Assembly (NCBI GenBank): GCA_045641345.1
Contig: JAZUGR010000006.1
Coordinates: forward strand, 1 to 6,736
DNA: 6,736 nucleotides
Source of the DNA: Cacconaster sp045641345
GTDB taxonomy: Bacteria > Bacteroidota > Bacteroidia > Bacteroidales > UBA932
Direction: 5' to 3'
The notes beneath the pieces are model-generated. The model was not told the DNA's origin. It did no database searches and saw only the letters and a list, made by a program, of their open reading frames with translations. Position numbers and translations under genes: made by a program. Positions 1-6,039 of this stretch are shown here, in pieces; the first letter of the stretch is position 1, and every line of letters begins with the position of its first letter.

Positions 1-1
1 G

Positions 2-565
2 GCGCTCGTTAAAAGCGACTTGGTGACTACGTATTACAACTTTGGAGAGACTAAGAGGAATTTGTACTATAAGCTTACAGATATGTTCTGTTTGTTTTAT
101 CTGGGGTTTGTAAGCAGGAATCCTACTAATAATCCTCACTATTGGTATGATAATCAAAACTCGCCCAAGTTGAACAGTTGGAGGGGAATTGCGTTTGAGG
201 ATGTATGTTTTGTGCATCAGGGCCAGATACGTGCCGCACTCGGTATTTCCGGAGTTCAATCAGAGATATACCCGTGGAAGACTTTAGGGGAGAATGAATC
301 CTCAGGAGCACAGATTGATATGCTCATAGATAGAGCAGACCGTGTCGTAAACCTTTGTGAGATGAAGTTCACAAGGGACGAATTCATAATTGATAAAGAC
401 TATGATGCAAAACTGAGGGCTAAGATAGAGGCACTGACGCGTACCACGAAAAACAAAAAGAATATTCAAACTACTATTGTGACGACTTATGGTCTGAAAA
501 GCAACATGTACAGCGGAAAGGTCCAGCGGGTAATAACCATGGATGACCTTTTTGGGAAGGTGTAA
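2..565 (+). CDS. AAA-type ATPase with PD-(D/E)XK-like C-terminal domain, 3' part only
   Basis: The reading frame is open to the left edge, so the N-terminal part with the Walker motifs is outside the window. A TTG at position 20 could be read as a start, but codons before it (ALVKSD) continue the frame, and family members are about twice this length. Counting from that TTG, the visible part has a helical segment ending in a GIAFEDVC stretch (Glu60), then GAQIDMLID (Asp100) and NLCEMKF (Glu114, Lys116). This Glu, Asp, ExK arrangement is the core of PD-(D/E)XK nuclease-like folds and is typical of the C-terminal domain (DUF234-like) of the DEXX-box ATPases common in Bacteroidetes. These proteins have no firmly established role; defence, toxin-antitoxin-like or mobile-element functions have been suggested. 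It is more AT-rich than everything right of position 800, which suggests acquisition by transfer. It ends at TAA 563-565 with no clear terminator behind it. Confidence 0.8.
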   Translation, partial: ALVKSDLVTTYYNFGETKRNLYYKLTDMFCLFYLGFVSRNPTNNPHYWYDNQNSPKLNSWRGIAFEDVCFVHQGQIRAALGISGVQSEIYPWKTLGENESSGAQIDMLIDRADRVVNLCEMKFTRDEFIIDKDYDAKLRAKIEALTRTTKNKKNIQTTIVTTYGLKSNMYSGKVQRVITMDDLFGKV

Positions 566-569
566 AGGA

Positions 570-625
570 TTCGGTAAGCGCTCCGCGTGGACGTAGCCGA
601 TGCATAATTCTTTCGTAAGCCTCCG
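570..625. repeat. Imperfect short direct repeat in the intergenic region
   Basis: TTCGGTAAGCGCTCCG at 570-585 recurs as TTCGTAAGCCTCCG at 612-625; the second copy lacks two single bases. The copies are 42 bases apart in an otherwise featureless 147-base gap between the ATPase fragment and the tRNA 3' end. Only two copies are visible, so this may be chance or a remnant of recombination. I found no convincing intrinsic terminator on either strand in 566-712. Confidence 0.3.
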
Positions 626-712
626 AAAAAGTCCATCGCCTTTCATCTTCCCCGCAGCAGACGCCGGTGACGCTCCGGTTCCCGGAAAGAAGATTGAAGA
701 ATATGAGTCAAG

Positions 713-798
713 TGCCCGGGACGGGAATCGAACCCGTACGGCCATTGCTGGCCACGGGATTTTAAGTCCCGCGTGTCTACCTATTCCACCACCTGGGC
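713..798 (-). tRNA. tRNA-Leu (anticodon UAA)
   Basis: Read on the minus strand from 798 to 713 the sequence folds as an 86-nt class II tRNA. It has acceptor strands GCCCAGG and CCCGGGC, a D arm (GTG...CAC), an anticodon stem CGGGA/TCCCG with loop CTTAAAA (anticodon TAA at 762-764), a long variable arm GGCCA-GCAA-TGGCC, a T arm ACGGG-TTCGATT-CCCGT and discriminator A. The long variable arm, discriminator A and UAA anticodon identify the UUA-decoding leucine tRNA. CCA is not encoded (the genome continues with CTT after the discriminator). One acceptor pair is an A-C mismatch (A at 794, C from 718). It is transcribed divergently from the downstream operon. Confidence 0.95.
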
Positions 799-808
799 GA
801 TGGGGGTT

Positions 809-816
809 CAAAGATA
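809..816 (-). promoter_or_regulatory. Bacteroidetes-type -7 element for tRNA-Leu
   Basis: The minus strand reads TATCTTTG, a full match to the Bacteroidetes sigma-ABfr -7 consensus TAnnTTTG. It ends 10 bases before the tRNA 5' end, so the primary transcript would have a leader of only a few bases. No TTTG -33 box is seen at the usual distance upstream. Confidence 0.5.
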
Positions 817-829
817 GAAAATATTTTGC

Positions 830-837
830 TACATTTG
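830..837 (+). promoter_or_regulatory. Bacteroidetes-type -7 element for the rightward operon
   Basis: TACATTTG matches the TAnnTTTG -7 consensus exactly. It ends only 6 bases before the ATG at 844, so transcription would begin at or within a few bases of the start codon, giving a leaderless or nearly leaderless mRNA. A canonical TTTG -33 box is absent at the expected spacing (TTCA at 807-810 is the closest). Confidence 0.45.
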
Positions 838-843
838 TAGGAT

Positions 844-3234
844 ATGAAACCCAAATCTCTGACAGGGCTGGTTTGTCTGGCGCTTATGTGCCTGACTGCC
901 AATAGTATGTTGGCGCAGCCGTATGCTGTCGTCGATACGGTGGGGGAGCGGTATCAGCGTTTCGCTTCGTACTGCTGCCCCGAGAAACTGTTTCTCCACG
1001 TGGACCGTACTTATTACGCTGTCGACGAAACCATGTATTTTATGGGCTATCTCGATAACGCCACCAGGATGTCGCTCCTGCCTCCAAGCAATTTCATATA
1101 CGTGGAGCTGCTCGACGGAAAGGGCCTCGCAGCTGTCAGGGTGAAGGTCAAAAAGAGCGCCGGGGGAGGCTTCCCGGGGCAGATTTACATTCCGGAAGAT
1201 ATCGCCACGGGTACCTACACCCTCCGAGCCTATACTGTATGGCAGGTCAACGGCGACCCTGAATATATGTTCCACGAGGAGGTGAGGATTCTCGGCGTCG
1301 GTGAGCCGCAGCGCAGGCAGTACACCGCTGAGGACGACTCAATCGACGTCACCTTCTACCCTGAGGGCGGACGATACTACGCCGGCCATCGCTCTTCGAT
1401 AGCCTTCAAGGTGATGAACCCCCGGGGGCTCAGCGTGGAGGTTCCGGCCACTCTGGTGGATGCCTCCGGCAGGGAGGTGCTGCGCACGGCCACTGTCCAC
1501 GACGGTATGGGTCTTCTGCTGTTCTACCCCGAAGAGGGGATGCAATACAGCCTGAAGGTCGAAGGGGTCGGGTCATGGCCGCTTCCCGCTCCCTCTGACG
1601 AGGGCCTTACGATGAATGTCCGCAAAACCCCCAAGTACATATATGCCACTATCATAGGCCCGGCCACCGGCACTTTCTGCCTCTTCTCGCGCGATGCCTC
1701 GGGCATCAGCTTCCTCGGGAAGATGAGGGTGAGCGGCGACGAAAAGGACGTGAAGATAAGCCGCGACAAGTTCAGCCCCGGCATAAATCATCTCATACTG
1801 ACCGACGCCCTGGGCAATATAATGTCGGAGCGCCTTCTCTACAGTTACGAAGACCCCGCGGCAGTGCCGGTGTGCACCTTCCAGACGGTCGAGCGCAAGT
1901 ATGGCCCCCGCGAGCTGATAAAGACAGTGGTGGGCCTTGCCGACGGCAACGGCGCCCCTCTCGAGGGCACCTTCTCGATGTCGGTGGTCCGCGGTGCGTT
2001 CAGCACCTTCTCGCAGAAAGACGACATAGTGTCGTATATGAAGCTCTCGAGCGAGCTCCGCGGGCGCATCAACGACCCGGGCTATTATTTCGACGCAAGG
2101 ATACCTTCGGGCGAGCGCGGTTCGAGGCTCGACCTTCTGATGATGATACAGGGCTGGCGCTTCTACGACCTCGACGGGATATTCTCTCCCGGGGCCTTCG
2201 CCCCCTCCTGCAAATACGCCAGGGAATATGCCCAGAGCATCACCGGCACCATCACCAATCCCTATTCCGAGAAGATACCCCACAAGTTCATATTCACGGT
2301 GTTTTCGCCCAAGCTTCACGCGGTGGTGGCCGAGGACGTGGAGGTGAGCAGCGCCTTTGCGCTCGACAGCCTCGACTTCGGGGAGGGCACCGGCTTCTTC
2401 ATCAAGATAAACCGCGACCACGGGGTGAACAACTACCATCCCGAGTGGGACGGCGATATCTTCGCTCCGAAATACGTTTACAACAATACGGTGGGCCGCC
2501 ATTATCTTTCGGCCCCCGCAACCGAGGAGATAGTGCCTCTGATACACGACGGGTCGATGGTCGATACCATCGAAACCGCCGTGGTCACGGCAGTTTCGGA
2601 ATACGACCCTTATACCGACAACACCCACGGCTGGGAGAAGAATGCCTCCGACCTCAAGCTCTACAGCGAGCAGACTCTCATCGAGTACCTGCAGTTCAAG
2701 CAGCCCAAGTTCGTGTACGACGGGGAGGGGATGACCAACACCGTCGCCGAATCGTCGTCCTTCAGGGAAGGCGGCTCCGGGTTCGGCAAGGTAAAGCTTA
2801 TCGTGGATGACATAGAGGAGGAGTGGTGGATGTTCGACGCCCTCAAGCTCGAGGACATCGAGAAGATTGCAATCTCCTCCACCCCTGACACCTACTACAA
2901 CTCCCCGGGAGGCATAGTGTCGATAAAGCTCCTCTCCGGCCGCACACTGAACAAGATGTCGAAGAAGGACCCTACGCTCGCCTATTTCGTTCCGCTCGGG
3001 TACCAGAAGCCCCAGAAATTCTATGCCCCCCGTTACGACAAGGGTGACGTATATGAGGGCTTCGACAAGCGCAACACCATCTTCTGGCGTTCTTCGATCG
3101 CCACCTCCGGCGGCAAGGCCGGAGTGTTCTTCAGCAACACCGACCAGATGGATTATCCCTATGTGGTGCACGTCGAGGGTATGACCAGGGACGGGCGTTA
3201 TTTCAGCTGGCACGGCAAAATGATTTCAAAATAG
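844..3234 (+). CDS. Secreted MG2-like/TonB plug-like domain protein, 796 aa
   Basis: This is an exported protein of a Bacteroidetes family that joins macroglobulin-type MG2 folds to a TonB-receptor plug-like domain without a beta-barrel; its function is not established. Residues 1-25 form a Sec signal peptide (KPK, then a hydrophobic stretch, cleavage near LAQ). The MG2-like segment spans about 48-150 (KLFLHVDRTYYAVDETMYF, then TGTYTLRAYTVW). Further Ig-like beta-rich segments follow. LLMMIQGWRFYDL near 431 corresponds to the family's QGWR motif. A plug-like region spans about 605-700 (IVDDIEEEWW, LEDIEKIAI, GGIVSIKLL). The C-terminus (RNTIFWRSSI to VHVEGMTRDG) resembles the last macroglobulin-like domain. 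The ATG at 844 is chosen because the next Met (15) would remove the basic n-region. It probably sits in the periplasm or at the outer membrane. It is first in the operon, 2 bases before the next gene. Confidence 0.75.
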   Translation: MKPKSLTGLVCLALMCLTANSMLAQPYAVVDTVGERYQRFASYCCPEKLFLHVDRTYYAVDETMYFMGYLDNATRMSLLPPSNFIYVELLDGKGLAAVRVKVKKSAGGGFPGQIYIPEDIATGTYTLRAYTVWQVNGDPEYMFHEEVRILGVGEPQRRQYTAEDDSIDVTFYPEGGRYYAGHRSSIAFKVMNPRGLSVEVPATLVDASGREVLRTATVHDGMGLLLFYPEEGMQYSLKVEGVGSWPLPAPSDEGLTMNVRKTPKYIYATIIGPATGTFCLFSRDASGISFLGKMRVSGDEKDVKISRDKFSPGINHLILTDALGNIMSERLLYSYEDPAAVPVCTFQTVERKYGPRELIKTVVGLADGNGAPLEGTFSMSVVRGAFSTFSQKDDIVSYMKLSSELRGRINDPGYYFDARIPSGERGSRLDLLMMIQGWRFYDLDGIFSPGAFAPSCKYAREYAQSITGTITNPYSEKIPHKFIFTVFSPKLHAVVAEDVEVSSAFALDSLDFGEGTGFFIKINRDHGVNNYHPEWDGDIFAPKYVYNNTVGRHYLSAPATEEIVPLIHDGSMVDTIETAVVTAVSEYDPYTDNTHGWEKNASDLKLYSEQTLIEYLQFKQPKFVYDGEGMTNTVAESSSFREGGSGFGKVKLIVDDIEEEWWMFDALKLEDIEKIAISSTPDTYYNSPGGIVSIKLLSGRTLNKMSKKDPTLAYFVPLGYQKPQKFYAPRYDKGDVYEGFDKRNTIFWRSSIATSGGKAGVFFSNTDQMDYPYVVHVEGMTRDGRYFSWHGKMISK

Positions 3235-3236
3235 AT

Positions 3237-4631
3237 ATGTTAAGGAAAATCAGAATACTCATTGCGGCCGTGGTGCTGGCCGCTGCGCTCTTCCTGTTTC
3301 TGGACGTCACAGGATATGCGGCCCCTTTCACGGGGTGGATTGCAAAAATCCAGTTGGTTCCGGCGGTGCTGGCCTTCAATTTCGTGGTGGTCGCCATTCT
3401 GCTGGCCGTCACGCTTCTCTTCGGCAGGGTCTATTGCTCGGTCCTGTGCCCGCTCGGCATAGTGCAGGATCTGCTTTCGCACCTGGGAGGGCAGGCCAAG
3501 CCCAACCGCTTCAAGTTCAGAAAGGGAGTGCCTGCCGTAAGAGCCCTCTTTCTGGTGGCGTTCGTGATTCTTCTTCTGGCGGGGATGGCGTCGGTGGCAG
3601 CGTTTGTCGAGCCCTACGGCATTTTCGGCCGGATAGTCACTTTCTTCGACGGCAGCCCCGTCGCCAGGGTCACTTCGTTCGTCACCCTGGCCCTGATTGC
3701 GGTGCTTTCGTTTGCCGGAGGGAGGCTGTGGTGCAACTGGGTGTGCCCTGTCGGCACGCTTCTGGGCTTCGTGTCGTGCCACTCTCTCTTCAAGCCCGTG
3801 ATAGACGCCTCGAAATGCACCGGATGCACGCTGTGTGCACGCAACTGCAAAGCTTCTTGCATCGACTCCGGGGCGCACAAGATAGATTACAGCCGTTGCG
3901 TGGCCTGTATGGACTGCATCGGCAAGTGCAAGGGCGGTGCCATAAGCTACAAGTTCGTGGGATGGGCCTGCAAGGGCAAGCCATCTCCCGAGGGGAACGG
4001 CCCCTCCGACGGCTCGCGCCGCACTTTCCTTGCGGCAGCGGCCATGGCTTCGACGGCAGCCACCCTGGGCGCACAGGAATATAAGGTCGACGGCGGTCTG
4101 GCCGCACTCGAAAAAAAGAAAGTGCCTGAGATCAGGGTGCCTCTGCGTCCTGCCGGGGCGCAGAGCCTGAAGCATTTCTCCCGCAACTGCGTGGCGTGCC
4201 AGCTATGCGTGAGCAAATGTCCTTCGTCGGTGCTCCGCCCCTCTTCGTCGGCCCTGACCCTGATGCAGCCCGAACTGGACTACCGCTACGGGTGGTGCCG
4301 CCCTTCGTGCAACCTCTGCTCGCAGGTGTGCCCCGCCGGGGCCATCAAGCCGGTGAGCGTTGAGGAGAAGAGCTCCATAAGGATAGGCCACGCAGTCTGG
4401 ATCCGTGAGAACTGCGTGGTTGTCACCGACGGGGTTTCGTGCGGCAACTGCGAGCGGCATTGTCCCGCCGGAGCCATCCGTATGGTGCCCTCCGCATTCG
4501 ACGGCGACCTTATGATTCCTTCGGTCAACGCCGAACGGTGCATAGGCTGCGGCTCGTGCGAATACCATTGCCCCGCGCGCCCCTTCAGCGCAATATACGT
4601 AACGGGGCACGAAGTACATTCCACCAAATAG
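3237..4631 (+). CDS. NapH-NapG-like fusion polyferredoxin, dual Sec/Tat membrane protein, 464 aa
   Basis: This is a predicted electron-transfer protein that would carry electrons from quinol or cytoplasmic donors to periplasmic partners. Its N-terminal half is NapH/YccM-like: hydrophobic segments at about 5-23, 45-63, 102-124 and 148-165, the paired membrane motifs CSVLCP (Cys67, Cys71) and CNWVCP (Cys166, Cys170), then two [4Fe-4S] motifs at Cys194-204 and Cys221-231. A twin-arginine motif follows, SRRTFLA (Arg261-262), with a weakly hydrophobic Ala-rich stretch to LGAQ (280). The C-terminal half carries four more clusters, as in NapG/MauM ferredoxins: Cys318-328, Cys354-365, Cys393/402/405/409 and Cys435-445. 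With the N-terminus inside, the first two soluble clusters are cytoplasmic and the last four periplasmic. NapH and NapG are usually separate proteins; here they are one chain. The start lies 2 bases after the previous stop. The partner is probably the downstream reductase. No nap catalytic genes are present, so the nap names are not assigned. Confidence 0.85.
   Translation: MLRKIRILIAAVVLAAALFLFLDVTGYAAPFTGWIAKIQLVPAVLAFNFVVVAILLAVTLLFGRVYCSVLCPLGIVQDLLSHLGGQAKPNRFKFRKGVPAVRALFLVAFVILLLAGMASVAAFVEPYGIFGRIVTFFDGSPVARVTSFVTLALIAVLSFAGGRLWCNWVCPVGTLLGFVSCHSLFKPVIDASKCTGCTLCARNCKASCIDSGAHKIDYSRCVACMDCIGKCKGGAISYKFVGWACKGKPSPEGNGPSDGSRRTFLAAAAMASTAATLGAQEYKVDGGLAALEKKKVPEIRVPLRPAGAQSLKHFSRNCVACQLCVSKCPSSVLRPSSSALTLMQPELDYRYGWCRPSCNLCSQVCPAGAIKPVSVEEKSSIRIGHAVWIRENCVVVTDGVSCGNCERHCPAGAIRMVPSAFDGDLMIPSVNAERCIGCGSCEYHCPARPFSAIYVTGHEVHSTK
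4005..4076 (+). other. Internal twin-arginine (Tat) signal within the polyferredoxin
   Basis: Residues 257-280 read as a Tat signal: SDGSRRTFL, a run of Ala/Met/Ser/Thr of low hydrophobicity, then LGAQ, a plausible signal-peptidase site. It lies after four predicted membrane segments and two cytoplasmic clusters, and before four further clusters. Low hydrophobicity is typical of Tat-dependent rather than Sec-dependent segments. Whether it is cleaved or stays as a fifth membrane anchor cannot be told from sequence. Confidence 0.7.
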
Positions 4632-4643
4632 AACACAACCGGG

Positions 4644-4730
4644 ATGAAAAAGTTTGACAACAATATCAATCGCAGGGAGTTCCTCAAAAAGATGGGAACC
4701 GGTGCGGCGGTCGTGGCCGCCGCCTCCTGC
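4644..4730 (+). other. Tat signal with lipobox-like Cys of the aldo/keto reductase
   Basis: The segment encodes MKKFDNNINRREFLKK (RR at residues 10-11, then E-F-L-K, close to the S/T-R-R-x-F-L-K consensus), a short Ala/Val core and AASC ending at Cys29. The -3 position is Ala rather than Leu, so lipidation is plausible but not certain. The following 15 residues are Ser/Glu/Pro-rich, like a flexible tether. Confidence 0.75.
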
Positions 4731-6029
4731 TCGCAGGGCTCTTCGCCTGCGGAAGAAACCTCCCCGGAGGAGTCCCTCGGGGATATGACCATCCGCACCC
4801 TTTCAAACGGCGACGGGGTGTCGCTCCTCGGATACGGATGTATGCGCTGGCCCACCTGCACCGACGATGACGACAATGAGATAATCGACCAGGATATGGT
4901 CAACAGCCTTGTCGACAAGGCCATCAGCTGCGGAGTCAATTATTTCGACACCGCCCCGGTATATTGCAAGGGCAAGTCCGAAAGGGCAACCGGAGTGGCT
5001 CTCGCACGATACGACCGCAGCAGTTATTTCATTGCCACCAAACTCTCCAACTTCGGCGGGGAGCATACCCTTGCCGAGGCCGTGGATATGTATCACAACT
5101 CCCTCAGGGAGCTGCAGGTCGATTACATCGACTACTATCTGCTGCACAGCGTGGGAGCCCGCAGGGGGCTCTCGGGCATAGAGGGCTTCAACGGGCGTTT
5201 CCTCGACAACGGCGTGCTTGATTATTTTGTCAGGGAGCGCGCTGCGGGGCGCATCCGCCATCTGGGCATATCGGTACATTGCGACGAGGAGACCTTCGAA
5301 TACCTTATGTCGCTCCACGGCAAGTACCACTGGGATTTCATACAGATCCAGATGAACTATGTGGACTGGCACCATATGGACCGCGGCGCCAACGCCGAGT
5401 ATCTCTACAGGCGGCTTTATGAAACGGGCATCCCCGTGGTGGTGATGGAGCCGCTGCTCGGAGGGAGCCTTGCCGACCTGCCCGACTACCTTGCAGCCGA
5501 GTTGCAGGAGAGGGAGCCGCAGAAGAGCCTTGCCTCGTGGGCGTTCAGGTTTGCGGGCACGTGGCCCGGGGTGATGACCGTGCTCAGCGGAATGACCTAT
5601 ATGGAGCACCTCGAAGACAATCTCCTTTCGTTCTGCCCCCTCAAGCCTCTCGACGAAGGCGAGATGGCCCTTCTCGAAAGCGTCGCCGAGAGGTATTCGC
5701 AGTTCCCGCTGATCGAGTGCACGGGCTGCCAGTACTGTATGCCGTGCCCCTACGGCCTCGACATACCCGGGATATTCAAGTATTACAACAAATGTCTCAA
5801 CGAGGGGCTGCTCAGGGAGGATACGGGCGATGCGGAGTATCGCCGCGCCCGCCGCGCCTTCCTGCAGGGCTACAACAGCAGCGTGCCGCGTCTGCGTCAG
5901 GCGGAGCAGTGCATAGGCTGCGGCCAATGTATGGAGGCCTGCCCCCAGCATATAAAGATATCCGATCATATGCGCGAAATCGACAGATTCGCCGAAAACC
6001 TGAGGGCGCAGTGGCCCGACAAACTCTAA
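4644..6029 (+). CDS. Tat-exported aldo/keto reductase with C-terminal [4Fe-4S] ferredoxin motifs, 461 aa
   Basis: This is an oxidoreductase of the Fe-S-bearing aldo/keto reductase group (COG1453-like); the substrate is unknown. Residues 1-29 are a Tat signal: INRREFLKK, an Ala/Val-rich stretch, then AAASC with a lipobox-like Cys29, suggesting an exported lipoprotein. The AKR barrel spans about 48-330 and keeps the catalytic tetrad: Asp102 and Tyr107 (FDTAPVY), Lys133 (ATKLS) and His168 (LLHS). VLSGMTYMEHLEDNL (313-327) occupies the usual nucleotide-phosphate-binding position, so NAD(P)H binding may be retained. Two C-terminal cluster motifs follow: Cys359/362/365/368 (CTGCQYCMPCP) and Cys423/426/429/433 (CIGCGQCMEACP). 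The gene begins 12 bases after the polyferredoxin stop and probably forms a functional pair with it. NADPH is scarce outside the cytoplasm, so electrons may arrive through the Fe-S clusters; this is inference. The Tat start ATG is secure because it precedes the RR motif by nine residues. Confidence 0.9.
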   Translation: MKKFDNNINRREFLKKMGTGAAVVAAASCSQGSSPAEETSPEESLGDMTIRTLSNGDGVSLLGYGCMRWPTCTDDDDNEIIDQDMVNSLVDKAISCGVNYFDTAPVYCKGKSERATGVALARYDRSSYFIATKLSNFGGEHTLAEAVDMYHNSLRELQVDYIDYYLLHSVGARRGLSGIEGFNGRFLDNGVLDYFVRERAAGRIRHLGISVHCDEETFEYLMSLHGKYHWDFIQIQMNYVDWHHMDRGANAEYLYRRLYETGIPVVVMEPLLGGSLADLPDYLAAELQEREPQKSLASWAFRFAGTWPGVMTVLSGMTYMEHLEDNLLSFCPLKPLDEGEMALLESVAERYSQFPLIECTGCQYCMPCPYGLDIPGIFKYYNKCLNEGLLREDTGDAEYRRARRAFLQGYNSSVPRLRQAEQCIGCGQCMEACPQHIKISDHMREIDRFAENLRAQWPDKL

Positions 6030-6039
6030 TCACAAGGGT

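Noticed and set aside
20..565. A complete 181-residue gene starting at TTG 20
   Set aside because: The frame is already open from the left edge, and the protein matches only the C-terminal half of a longer ATPase family.
566..712. Possible intrinsic terminators (for example TTTCG/CGAAA around 611-628 and CCGG repeats around 665-685)
   Set aside because: Stems are only 4-5 base pairs, loops are long or the pairing is trivial, and no T-tract follows on either strand.
302..811. A 169-residue minus-strand reading frame beginning GGGIGRHAGLK
   Set aside because: It runs through the tRNA on its own strand; the GGIGRHAGLK...VRVRFPSRA wording is the usual spurious translation of tRNA-Leu sequence. 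The rest lies antisense to the ATPase fragment.
600..905. A 101-residue + strand frame across the tRNA and the start of the MG2 gene
   Set aside because: Most of it is the antisense of the tRNA, and it overlaps the better supported start at 844 in another frame.
1573..3213. A 546-residue open frame antisense to the MG2/plug gene
   Set aside because: Long antisense frames are expected in GC-rich genes. The translation is His/Val/Gly/Glu-rich with no domain I recognise, while the + strand frame has a signal peptide and family motifs.
3237..4631. True NapH/NapG of a periplasmic nitrate reductase
   Set aside because: No napA, napB or other catalytic subunit is in the window, the two halves are fused, and the adjacent gene is an aldo/keto reductase.
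4803..5969. A 388-residue open frame antisense to the aldo/keto reductase
   Set aside because: It shadows a gene with an intact catalytic tetrad and cluster motifs, and has no recognisable motif of its own.
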